This document shows positions 37,560 to 46,159 of a stretch of DNA of 64,000 bases, piece by piece. Location of the stretch: the NCBI GenBank assembly GCA_963787135.1, contig CAWBBW010000004.1, positions 1-64,000 of the forward strand, read 5' to 3'. The number at the start of each line of letters is the position of its first letter. The stretch's first letter is position 1. The DNA is from Roseiarcus sp963787135. Its GTDB lineage: Bacteria; Pseudomonadota; Alphaproteobacteria; Rhizobiales; Beijerinckiaceae. The notes beneath the pieces were generated by a model. The model was not told the origin of the DNA. It did not search any database and saw nothing but the letters and a program-made list of their open reading frames with translations. Both the position numbers and the translations under genes were made by a program.

Positions 37560-38798
37560 TCAGGCCGCCAGCGCCAGATAGGCGTCTGCGCATTCTTCGA
37601 GTGTCAGCGGCTTCCGGATGTTCCCCCTAAGCCTGTCGCATAAGCCCGGCTCAAGCACGGCTCGGATCAGGAGGTCCGCCAAGTCCAGAGGGTTCCGGAC
37701 CTCGAAGTGCAGTCCGTCGACGCCATCGCGCACCTTCTCCGCCATGCCGCCGATGCCCGCGCAGATAACCGGTTTGCCGTTGACGAACGCTTCCTGGATC
37801 ACCAAGGGAGAATTTTCCCACCAGATTGACGGCACTACAACCCAGTCGACCTTGCTCATCCGCTGTGGAAGCTCGGTCCGCTCATAGGTGCCGACCCAGC
37901 GCAAGCTTCCCTCGACGATCAACGGCTTCCGCAATGTTTCGATCAAGTCCTGGAACGCTTGGGTTTGCCATTCGAGGTTGGCGCCGTGGACTTCGACCGC
38001 GATCCGGGCGCGGAGCTCGCCCGGAACGACGTGAACCGCCTGAAGTAGAATCTCCATTCCCTTATACTCGGTGATTTGCCCAAAAAAACCGAAGCGGATT
38101 CTCGCCCGTGCGGGGTTCGCCGCGCCGTCTTTGAGGGGCGGCGCAGGCGACACCGGCTGGCCGTTTTCGATGACGACGATGTGCTCGGCGGGAATGCCCC
38201 ACTCGATATACCGCTTGCGCAGAAATTCGGACGGGGAGACAAACGCGTCGGCGAATTCAAAGTGTTTCTGGATGTAATGCTTGCGCAACCAGAAATCCTG
38301 CGGCGTCCGCTCCGGAAAGCAGTTGCTGCAATCTTCGAGGCTTTCGCGATGGCAGAGCTTCCTTGTGTTGTTCTTCACCATTTGCCCCTGGCGATTGCAG
38401 ATGGCGAAATATTCGTGCAGCGTCACGATCAGGACGCAGTCCGGCAAAGTGAGCTTGATCTCGCGCAGAACCTCGACGCCGATGTGGACATAGTGGTGCA
38501 GGAAAACGACCTCCGGGCGCTCGGTCCTGAGGAACTCGCGAAAGGCGCCCATTACCGCCGTCGGGTTTTGCGCGCGCAACCGGAACCAGTCGCCGACGTC
38601 CTGGCGCCAAAGGTATTCCCCCGGACGGCGCAACATGATCGAACCATGCGCTTGTGAGGCAAGATCGCTGCGCGCCAGGAAGATCGACTCTCCAAATCCG
38701 GAGCGCGCCTTGAGGGTCCGGAAGAGATTATAGGCCGCGATTTCCGCTCCCCCGACGCTGAAGTCTGGATGCGCGTGCGCGATGACCATCGCCTTCAT
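37560..38798 (-). CDS. Glycosyltransferase family 4 protein
   Basis: This 412-residue GT-B glycosyltransferase has an N-terminal nucleotide-sugar-fold half that begins MKAMVIAHAHPDFSVGGAEI and includes VVFLHHYVHIG. The C-terminal half has RFGFFGQITEYKGMEILLQA, the E-x7-E type active-site region in PSIWWENSPLVIQEAFVNGK, and GGMAEKVRDGVDGL. A Cys cluster in CHRESLEDCSNCFP is a known insert of some GT4 enzymes. The start is the ATG at 38798, which overlaps the stop of the preceding glycosyltransferase as ATGA, so translation is coupled. It is the last gene of the operon that starts at 47427. Donor and acceptor sugars are unknown. Confidence 0.88.
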   Translation of the reverse strand: MKAMVIAHAHPDFSVGGAEIAAYNLFRTLKARSGFGESIFLARSDLASQAHGSIMLRRPGEYLWRQDVGDWFRLRAQNPTAVMGAFREFLRTERPEVVFLHHYVHIGVEVLREIKLTLPDCVLIVTLHEYFAICNRQGQMVKNNTRKLCHRESLEDCSNCFPERTPQDFWLRKHYIQKHFEFADAFVSPSEFLRKRYIEWGIPAEHIVVIENGQPVSPAPPLKDGAANPARARIRFGFFGQITEYKGMEILLQAVHVVPGELRARIAVEVHGANLEWQTQAFQDLIETLRKPLIVEGSLRWVGTYERTELPQRMSKVDWVVVPSIWWENSPLVIQEAFVNGKPVICAGIGGMAEKVRDGVDGLHFEVRNPLDLADLLIRAVLEPGLCDRLRGNIRKPLTLEECADAYLALAA

Positions 38799-40621
38799 TT
38801 TGAGTCCGCCCGTTGCTTTTCGACCGTGATCATCTTCGCGATCGTCGAACCCCAACGCACATGGTGTCGCAACGCGTTGTAGTGAACGACATAGTCGCGG
38901 AACCTCGGCGTTCCAATTCCGCTCAAAGACTGGCGTTCAAGGTGGATCAGCGTGACTGGGAGAGGAAGGCAGGCGACCTCCAGGCCTCTCTCCCGCACCT
39001 TGAGGCAAAGATCGGAGTCCTCGAAGTCTCCGATGAGGTATTTCTCGTCGAGCCCGCCGACGGCGTCGTAAACCTCGCGCCTCATCAGTGCGCAACCTCC
39101 GGTTACGGCCTGGCACAAGACATATTTTTCCTTGGGAGAGGTACCCGGCAGTCCGGCTCCCGGGTGTTTATTGATGTAGGTCCGCAATGTCGGATCCCAA
39201 TGGAAACTCATCCCGTCATGCTGCACGGCGCCGTTGGGATGATGAAGTCGCGCGCCGAGAACCCCGATTTCGGGATGGGCCGCGAGGACAGAGCGCATCC
39301 GCTCGAGCCAGCCAGACGCGACCGGAATGACGTCCGAATTCATGAGGAGCACGAACGGCGCCCTCGAATGCTTGACCCCCAGATTGGTCGCTCCCGAGAA
39401 GCCGCGATTCTCGCCACTCCAAATTGTTCGAAACGGCACGCAGTAACTCGCCTCGAAAACCGGCGCATCGGCGGCGACCGGCGAAACGAGCCGATGATCG
39501 TCGATGACGTAGGTCAGCTCGATCCCGGAAACGAAATCCGGATCGTCGGAGAACGCGAGCAACTGATTGAGCATGAAGTCGTGCCGTCCATAGAGCGGGA
39601 CGACCACAGCGCATTTCGGGCGAGCCGCCTGTCGCCCGTATTCGTGGATTTGCGGCGGCGATTGCCCGCGCTTGCTGATCTTCCTTTCGATGAGAGCGTC
39701 AATGATAGGGCCGTCATGGTTGGCGAGCCTCTCAGCGAAGCCCTCCCGCGGCGTCGACGCCTCGAACGACCAGCGCGCGAAGCTCACCGGATCGATCGGC
39801 GCAGCCGCCCATCTGGCCTCGGACAGACTGAAGGAGGCTTCATCCGTGGTCGCGATCAGGCGGATCCGACCGCCCATGTTCAGAAGGCTGCTCCATTTCT
39901 GAAGGAAACCGGCGTTGAAGGCGTAATCGCCGAAATCACTGCTCATCGCCTCGACGATATCGTTTCGCGTCCAGCGCGCCGCGCCTCGAAGGGAAACGGC
40001 GGCGCCTCGATCATCGACGAGATGGAAGCGCACGCCCGGCTCGCTGACCGTCCAGCCGAGTACCAGTCCTCCGATGCCCTCTATTCCTCTCGCCATTTCG
40101 ATGTTCCCCCTTGCACGGTTGAACGAAGCCGGAGGTCCGCCGAGATGGTTCACGAGGAGTGATGTTGCCAACGGGTCGTGCAGGAGACCCTCGAAAAGCG
40201 ATTGCGCGCGGGAGAGATTTTCCGTGAGAAACTGCGCGAGCTCCGCCCCTCGGCTCTGCTCCGGCGCCATAAGATCGATCCCCAGAGGTTCGCCAGCTCC
40301 GGCGTTCAGCTGAACCTGCATGTCGCCGCTCGGCCGGCTCCGCCAGGTCGCGAGAAACCCCTTCACGAGATCGCCTGGGATCCCATAGCCGGCGGCGACG
40401 TCGTCTCTCGGATAGAACGTCAGCTTCGGCAGGACTGAGACGCGGACGGCTCCGGACACGGTGAACGTTAGATCCAGTCCACCGATCGCCCAGCCGCATA
40501 CGGCAAGGAAATCCCCGTCGGCGACAACGCGATCAATGGAAAGGCCTGCGGCGATCTTGTCTCGGGACCGTCGAACGACTGGAGAAGAAGGTCTCGGCGA
40601 CGCCGCAGCGAGCGTCGTCAA
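38795..40621 (-). CDS. Glycosyltransferase family 2 protein with N-terminal extension
   Basis: This protein of about 608 residues has an N-terminal 350 residues of unknown beta-rich character (GDFLAVCGWAIGGLDLTFTV, GIGGLVLGWTVSEPGVRFHL). A GT-A domain follows: CAVVVPLYGRHDFMLNQLLA, a DxD-like APFVLLMNSDVIPVASGW, CALMRREVYDAVGGLDEKYL and GDFEDSDLCLKVRERGL. The start is taken as TTG at 40621, because it overlaps the previous stop as TTGA and GGAG stands 8 nt upstream. In-frame ATGs further up lie inside the preceding gene. It probably adds a sugar to a glycan made or exported by the operon. Confidence 0.85.
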   Translation of the reverse strand: MTTLAAASPRPSSPVVRRSRDKIAAGLSIDRVVADGDFLAVCGWAIGGLDLTFTVSGAVRVSVLPKLTFYPRDDVAAGYGIPGDLVKGFLATWRSRPSGDMQVQLNAGAGEPLGIDLMAPEQSRGAELAQFLTENLSRAQSLFEGLLHDPLATSLLVNHLGGPPASFNRARGNIEMARGIEGIGGLVLGWTVSEPGVRFHLVDDRGAAVSLRGAARWTRNDIVEAMSSDFGDYAFNAGFLQKWSSLLNMGGRIRLIATTDEASFSLSEARWAAAPIDPVSFARWSFEASTPREGFAERLANHDGPIIDALIERKISKRGQSPPQIHEYGRQAARPKCAVVVPLYGRHDFMLNQLLAFSDDPDFVSGIELTYVIDDHRLVSPVAADAPVFEASYCVPFRTIWSGENRGFSGATNLGVKHSRAPFVLLMNSDVIPVASGWLERMRSVLAAHPEIGVLGARLHHPNGAVQHDGMSFHWDPTLRTYINKHPGAGLPGTSPKEKYVLCQAVTGGCALMRREVYDAVGGLDEKYLIGDFEDSDLCLKVRERGLEVACLPLPVTLIHLERQSLSGIGTPRFRDYVVHYNALRHHVRWGSTIAKMITVEKQRADSK

Positions 40622-43600
40622 TTCGCGTGCTCCAGCACCCGTCGAGCCTGCGCCAGTCCCGCCTCCGCCGCTTTCTCGATCCATGTCTGTCCCGCCTCCA
40701 CATCGGCCCCTACGCCGACTCCGTCGCGCAACATCACGCCCCAGTTGAACATCGCCAGCGGGTGTCCGCTGTTGGCTGCGGCCGCGTAGAGCCGGGCGCC
40801 CTCCGCGACGTCCAGAGGCGCGCCGTCCCCGATGCAGAAGGCCACGCCGAGTTCGAACGCGGCGTTCGAATGCCCGGTCGCGGCCGCGCGCCGCAGCCAC
40901 TCGGCGGCCTCCTCCGGCGACCTTTTGACCTCTTTGCCCACGCGCAACATTAGCGCGAGCCGATATTGCGACTCCGCATCCCCGGCCTCCGCTCCAATGC
41001 GATACCAGCGCGCGGCTTCAGCAAAATTAGCGGGACCGTCGAACGCGCCGGAGTAGAGCATGCCGAGGCTCCGCGCTGACGGCGCGAAGCCTGCGTCGGC
41101 CGCCTCCTGCAGCAGGCGCTCGGCGTTGCTTCGGTCGCGCGGAACCGTCTCTGCGTTCAGGTAGAGATAGGCGAGAGAGACCTTGGCCTCGTGGTTGCCA
41201 GCCTCGACCGCCTTCTCGAGCCAAGTTCGCGCCGCTTCCGGGTCTTGCATGCCATGCTCGCCGCTCAACAAGGCGCGGGCGAGCGCCAGCTGGCTTGCGG
41301 CGACTCCCTTTTCCGCCGCGACCTTGAACCATTTCGCGGCCGCCGCGGCGTCTTTTTCGACGCCATGGCCCCGAGCGAAAAGGCAGGCGATGTTATGCGC
41401 CGCAATCGCATCACCGTTCTCGGCCGATTGCAGAAACCAACGGGCCGATTCCTTCAAATTTGCAACTACACCGACCCCTGTGGCGCATAGCCGCCCTACG
41501 ATGAACTGCGCGCGCCCGTCGCCCAGATCGGCCGCCTTGCGATACCAGACATAGGCTTCGCGCAGGTCCGGCTCGACGTGCGCGCCGCGGCTATAAAATT
41601 CGGCGAGCAGGAGGATGGCTGGCAGGTCGTTCCTCTTCGCGGCCTGGCGAAGATAGCTCTCGGCGCGAACGATGTTGCGAGGCAGCCCGTCGCCGGAGAG
41701 GCGCATGAGGCCAGCCCGGTATAGCGCCTGCGCGTCATCCGCCGCCGCGGCTTTCTCGAAATGGGCGCCCGCCGCCTGCTTGTCCTGCGGTCGGCCCTGA
41801 CCCGACATGAGAAGGCTTCCCATCGCCAAAGCCGCCCGTGGATGGCCTTGCGCCGCCGCTCGCTCGTACCAGTCGGCGGCGGCCGCCAGATCAGGGGGTG
41901 CCCCAAGTCCGCGGTAGAGCATGTCGCCCAGACGGAATTGCGCGGAGGCTTCGCCCGCTTCGGCGGCGAGTTCGAGACGCCGGCGCGCGACGGCGAAATC
42001 GCGCGGCCGCACTCGCCCGTCTATATAGACGGCCCCGACGACGCCGTCCGCTTCCCGGACGCCGTTCCGCGCGGCTTCGTCGAGCCATCGCAAAGCTTCA
42101 TCCGGATCGGGCTGGACCTCGAAACCGCAAGGAAAAAGCGCCTGCATATTTTTTTGTGCAAGTTCGGCGTCGCGCGCCGAAGCCGCGTCGCGCCACTTCG
42201 CGACCCCTCCGCCCAGCGCGCCGTTCAGGAGCACGAGTCCGAGGCGGAATTGCGCCTTCGCGTGGTCGCGCTCCGAGGCCTGTCGGTACCATTTGACCGC
42301 CTCGGCGAGATTGCGCTGGACTCCCTCGCCCTTGACATACAGCTCCGCGATCCGGAACGCCGCCTCGCTCGATCCGTACGACCAGGCGGTCCGCCATTGC
42401 TGGAACGCGGACATGAACCGCTTTCCGGCATAGGCCGCCTCCCCACGGTCAGTGAGACGCGCGGCGCGAGCGCGCCTAATCATCCGGGCCGGCGAGAGAC
42501 ACGCGGCGAGAACGGCGCTCGTCATGGCTCGCGCATCGCCTCCCCGACTCCGTGAATCGATCCCCCCGACGAGATAGGCGCCGAGCGCCCGCGTGCCGAC
42601 TTTCACGTCACCGACCAGCGTCATGCCCGGAATGAGCCGGAAGGTGATCGGGACGTCGACCAGCTTGATCGCCGTGACCGCCACCCGCACCCGGTAATAG
42701 GCGGGCGTCGCGAGGCCATTGTCGTCGGTGGTGAAGGCGTCTTCGCTGATCCATTTGACCACGCCCTCGACCGTGCCGTGCTCGGTGAAATTGAACGCGT
42801 CGATCTTGATCGTCACCGGATCGTCCACGCGGACGAAGCCGACGTCGCGACTTACGATCTCGATCTCGGCTTCGACCGGCGCGTTCATCGGCGCGAGCGT
42901 CATCAGCGTGTCGCCCTCCTTGAGCACCGATCCGACCGACACGCCCTTTGGCAAGGCCAGGACCATCGCGCGCACCGGGGCGACCAGACGCACGAGATCG
43001 CGATGCTTCGCCGCCTTCTCAAGCTGGTTCGCCGCGGCGTCTCGATTGTTGCGCGCGGTGATCAGGTCCTGCGAGATTTGCGAGAACCATTGCTGAATGA
43101 ACGCCTCCCGATCCGCCCTGTAACCGTCGAGCTGGTGCTGGGACTCGATCAGGCTGTTCTGGTCGAACTGCATGGTCCGAAGCGCTTCGACCCTTGTGTC
43201 CGTGGAGCCCAGAAGATTTAGGCGCGATTCATTGCCATGTTGGGTGAGGGTGGTGCGCATCGCCTCGACCTCGCTTGCGATTCCAAGGCGCTCCCTGTAG
43301 CGGGTCTCGTCGTTCAGGAACTTGTCGATCGTCGCTTTAGTGAGTGCGATCTTCTGGTCGAAACTTTGGAGCTGAGCGCCATATTGCGCGGCCTGCTGAT
43401 CGAACAGCGACTTCTGCAGCGCCTCGTATGTTTGCTCGCTCGAATCCGTGGTCGCGGCGAAGGCGGGCTCCTTGTGGGCGAGCTCAGCGTCCTCTCGCGT
43501 GATCTGGGCGTTGAGGCTCACGATCTGCTGCTTCAGCTGATTGACGTCCGCGGCGACGAAGGTTGGGTCCAGCGTCGCAAGCTGCCGGCCCTGCTCGACG

Positions 43601-43872
43601 ACCTCGCCATCGCGAACGTCGATGCTCTCGACGATGGAGGGATCGAGGGCCTGCAGCACAAGCGGCGCGTCGACAGAGACGATCTTTCCCGCCGTGCTGG
43701 AAACGACCCGATCGACGCGCGCGAATGTCAGGACGAGCGCGCCGACGACAAACGCAGCGACAAAGACGAACATCGTGGCGCGCACGCTGAGCGGCTCGTC
43801 CGCGTGGCGGATCGCGTCGATCTCCGACTGGAACTGTCGGACCGAAGCTGCTGCCTCACTAGCCACGAGCAC
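40618..43872 (-). CDS. HlyD-type secretion adaptor fused in frame to a Sel1-repeat protein
   Basis: The single frame encodes 1084 residues. Residues 1-445 are a type I secretion membrane-fusion protein: one membrane segment (VFVAAFVVGALVLTFARV), a lipoyl half (GKIVSVDAPLVLQALDPSIV), long alpha-hairpin helices, and a barrel ending MTLVGDVKVGTRALGAYLVG. From about 470 to 1075 there are about 15 Sel1-like repeats of 36 residues, such as ASAQFRLGDMLYRGLGAPPD. The join contains a G6 run (42551-42556). With five G the adaptor would end AYLVGGSIHGVGEAMREP plus stop at 42522, the normal end of HlyD proteins, and the Sel1 protein would start at an ATG (42525) overlapping that stop as ATGA. I therefore think these are two coupled genes joined by a one-base indel. 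The GTG start lies inside the end of the ABC gene. Confidence 0.85.
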   Translation of the reverse strand: MLVASEAAASVRQFQSEIDAIRHADEPLSVRATMFVFVAAFVVGALVLTFARVDRVVSSTAGKIVSVDAPLVLQALDPSIVESIDVRDGEVVEQGRQLATLDPTFVAADVNQLKQQIVSLNAQITREDAELAHKEPAFAATTDSSEQTYEALQKSLFDQQAAQYGAQLQSFDQKIALTKATIDKFLNDETRYRERLGIASEVEAMRTTLTQHGNESRLNLLGSTDTRVEALRTMQFDQNSLIESQHQLDGYRADREAFIQQWFSQISQDLITARNNRDAAANQLEKAAKHRDLVRLVAPVRAMVLALPKGVSVGSVLKEGDTLMTLAPMNAPVEAEIEIVSRDVGFVRVDDPVTIKIDAFNFTEHGTVEGVVKWISEDAFTTDDNGLATPAYYRVRVAVTAIKLVDVPITFRLIPGMTLVGDVKVGTRALGAYLVGGIDSRSRGGDARAMTSAVLAACLSPARMIRRARAARLTDRGEAAYAGKRFMSAFQQWRTAWSYGSSEAAFRIAELYVKGEGVQRNLAEAVKWYRQASERDHAKAQFRLGLVLLNGALGGGVAKWRDAASARDAELAQKNMQALFPCGFEVQPDPDEALRWLDEAARNGVREADGVVGAVYIDGRVRPRDFAVARRRLELAAEAGEASAQFRLGDMLYRGLGAPPDLAAAADWYERAAAQGHPRAALAMGSLLMSGQGRPQDKQAAGAHFEKAAAADDAQALYRAGLMRLSGDGLPRNIVRAESYLRQAAKRNDLPAILLLAEFYSRGAHVEPDLREAYVWYRKAADLGDGRAQFIVGRLCATGVGVVANLKESARWFLQSAENGDAIAAHNIACLFARGHGVEKDAAAAAKWFKVAAEKGVAASQLALARALLSGEHGMQDPEAARTWLEKAVEAGNHEAKVSLAYLYLNAETVPRDRSNAERLLQEAADAGFAPSARSLGMLYSGAFDGPANFAEAARWYRIGAEAGDAESQYRLALMLRVGKEVKRSPEEAAEWLRRAAATGHSNAAFELGVAFCIGDGAPLDVAEGARLYAAAANSGHPLAMFNWGVMLRDGVGVGADVEAGQTWIEKAAEAGLAQARRVLEHAN
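42522..42556 (-). other. Inferred adaptor/Sel1 gene boundary with G6 tract
   Basis: On the minus strand a run of six G is followed by sequence that, one frame over, encodes IHGVGEAMREP and a TGA at 42524-42522. An ATG at 42525-42523 overlaps this stop. It marks the probable end of the HlyD-type adaptor gene and the start of a separate 635-residue Sel1-repeat gene (42525-40618). Confidence 0.65.
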
Positions 43873-46159
43873 CCGCCCGTAAGGAAACGACCTCGCCCTT
43901 GCCCGGCGACAGATGGCGGTTCTGCTGATGCCAGAGCCCGCTGTAGATGTCGCAGGTTTCCAGGAGCTCCTCGTGTTTGCCGATGGCTGCGACCTTGCCC
44001 CGGTCGAGCACGAGGATCGCGTCCGAGTTCACGAGCGACGACAGCCTGTGCGAAATGACGATCACCGTCCGCCCGCTCGCGATCCGGCGGATGTTTTCGT
44101 TGACGATCGCCTCGCTGTCGGGATCGAGCGCGCTGGTCGCCTCGTCGAGAATGAGGATCTTCGGGTCCAGGATGAGCGCCCGCGCGATCGCCAGTCTCTG
44201 GCGCTGGCCGCCAGAAAGATTCGGCGACCCTTCGTAGATGTGCGTTTCGTAACCGCGCGGAAGCCGGTCGATGAATTCCTCGGCACCGGCGAGCCGCGCC
44301 GCCCGCACCACATCGTCAAAGGTCGCATTCGGCTTGGCGGCCGTGATGTTTTCTCGGATCGTACCGCTGAACAGGAAATTCTCCTGCAGCACGACGCCGA
44401 GGCTGCGGCGGAGATGACTGACGTCGTATTCGCGAACGTCTATCCCGTCGACCTTAATGAGGCCTTCGTAGTCGGAGTGCAGCCGCTGAAGCAGACGAGT
44501 GACGGTGGTCTTGCCGGACCCGCTGCGGCCGACAATGCCGAATGTGTGCCCGATCGGGACCTCGAACGCGACGTTGTCGAGTGCGGGCGACGTCGCCCCC
44601 TGATATTTGAACCGCACCTTGGCGAATTCCACGTGCCCCGACAGCGGCGAACGGACGCCGTGATCGCCGGCGCCCTCCTCCTTCGGCTGGTTCACCAGAT
44701 TGCCGACGATCGAGATCGCGGAACGCGCCTCATCATACTGGTTGATGAGCTGCGCCATCTTCAAAAGCGGCCCAGAGACGCGCTGCGTCAGCATCAGGAA
44801 GGCGAACAGCGCCCCGATATAGACCGGATCACGCGTCGTGATCGCGAAGTAGACGCCAAGCGCATAGGTCCCGTTGACGGCGAGGCGCTCGAGCGGACGA
44901 ACGCCGGTGTAGATAATGGCGGACAGGAAACCCTCTTCGAGCTTCAGTTTTGCGATCCGCGCGACGTGGACGTCCCATTGCCGCCTCTGGCGGTCCTCGA
45001 GCGACAGCGACTTCACCGTCCGGATGCCCTGAAGCGTCTGAAACAGAAACGCCCCTCGCTCGCCTTCGGCGCGCAGGACGGCGCTTGTCCGCTTGCGATA
45101 GTGCGGCAGCATCACCACAAGCCAGCCTACAATCAGAGCGCAGAGCACGAGCACGACCAGTGTCAGCAGCGGGCTGAAGAAGAACATCACCGGCAGGAAG
45201 ACGAAGAGGGTCAGCGAATCGAGCACCGTGCCGAAAAGCTGTCCGGTAAGGAAGGTGCGCACCCGCCAGATTTCATTCATGTCTCGGCCAGTGATCCCGA
45301 CCTGCGTGCGCTCGAAATAGTCGATTGGAAGCTTGAGGACGTTGTCCATCAGGTATTCCGAGAGCCGGACATCGACCCGCGCCGTAATGAAGAGGATGAG
45401 GTAAGAGCGCAGATAGGCGAAGATTGTCTCGAAAACGATGACCACGCCCATTGCAATGCAAAGCACAGTGAAGGTGTTGAGGCTTCCGTAGTAAATCACC
45501 TTGTCCGACAAAAGACGCCAGAAGATGATCGGCGCAAGCGCAAAGAGGCTAAGCGCCATCGCGCAGATGGCGAGGTCCCGGACGATCCTCCGCTCCCTGA
45601 GAACGAGTTCCGCGATCATGCCAAGGCTGAAAGGCTGCTCCTCTTCGGCGAGGGCATAGGTGCGCCGAAGGAGCACGACCTCGCGCGTCCAGGATTCCTC
45701 GAAGCGTTGCCGGTCGACGACGAGCTTGGCGTCTTCCCCCGCTTTCGGATCCTGGAGGATCACCGAGAGCGCTTCTTCGCTTCCCTGAAGGCACTCGAGG
45801 ACCATGCTGGCGCCACTTGTAAGTGTGACAACAACGGGAAGCGCTTTCTTCAGATGGGAGAGGCCGCGCCAAGTCAAGCGGATGCGTTTGGCCCTGAGGC
45901 CCGCGCGCGAGCCGCAATTGGCGATCTCTTCGGGCGACAGCTCGGCGCCGGAGAGATGATTGTCGAGCGTGATCTGCTCCGCCGAGACATGGAGTCCATG
46001 GCGCCGCGCGATGATCGCGATGCATTCGACGCCACTCGGGATCCGGATCGCATCATCGGCCGCATCCAGCGCCTGATCGACGGGCGCAGTCGTGGACCAG
46101 GCGCGGACAGAATCGCCGGCCGAAGGTCTGCGCACGAGGGAAGGCGCCCATCTGGTCAA
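43859..46159 (-). CDS. HlyB-type type I secretion ABC transporter
   Basis: This 766-residue exporter is a membrane plus ATPase fusion. The N-terminal domain resembles peptidase C39 (IPSGVECIAIIARRHGLHVS), but the catalytic Cys-Gly position is replaced by Gly-Val, so it is a C39-like domain that binds rather than cleaves substrate, as in RTX exporters. The membrane domain has about six segments. The nucleotide-binding domain has Walker A GRSGSGKTT (544-552), signature LSGGQ (648-652), Walker B LILDE (669-673) and the H-loop His at 704. The start is the TTG at 46159, overlapping the previous stop as TTGA with GGAG 8 nt upstream. It overlaps the adaptor gene by 14 nt. It would pump the RTX protein at 47538 through an outer-membrane channel encoded elsewhere. 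Confidence 0.93.
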   Translation of the reverse strand: MTRWAPSLVRRPSAGDSVRAWSTTAPVDQALDAADDAIRIPSGVECIAIIARRHGLHVSAEQITLDNHLSGAELSPEEIANCGSRAGLRAKRIRLTWRGLSHLKKALPVVVTLTSGASMVLECLQGSEEALSVILQDPKAGEDAKLVVDRQRFEESWTREVVLLRRTYALAEEEQPFSLGMIAELVLRERRIVRDLAICAMALSLFALAPIIFWRLLSDKVIYYGSLNTFTVLCIAMGVVIVFETIFAYLRSYLILFITARVDVRLSEYLMDNVLKLPIDYFERTQVGITGRDMNEIWRVRTFLTGQLFGTVLDSLTLFVFLPVMFFFSPLLTLVVLVLCALIVGWLVVMLPHYRKRTSAVLRAEGERGAFLFQTLQGIRTVKSLSLEDRQRRQWDVHVARIAKLKLEEGFLSAIIYTGVRPLERLAVNGTYALGVYFAITTRDPVYIGALFAFLMLTQRVSGPLLKMAQLINQYDEARSAISIVGNLVNQPKEEGAGDHGVRSPLSGHVEFAKVRFKYQGATSPALDNVAFEVPIGHTFGIVGRSGSGKTTVTRLLQRLHSDYEGLIKVDGIDVREYDVSHLRRSLGVVLQENFLFSGTIRENITAAKPNATFDDVVRAARLAGAEEFIDRLPRGYETHIYEGSPNLSGGQRQRLAIARALILDPKILILDEATSALDPDSEAIVNENIRRIASGRTVIVISHRLSSLVNSDAILVLDRGKVAAIGKHEELLETCDIYSGLWHQQNRHLSPGKGEVVSLRAGARG

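Noticed and set aside
40618..43872. A genuinely new HlyD-Sel1 domain architecture
   Set aside because: The normal HlyD end and an overlapping ATG for the Sel1 gene are present one frame over at a G6 tract, so an indel is a simpler explanation than an evolved fusion. It is kept as a finding with that caveat.
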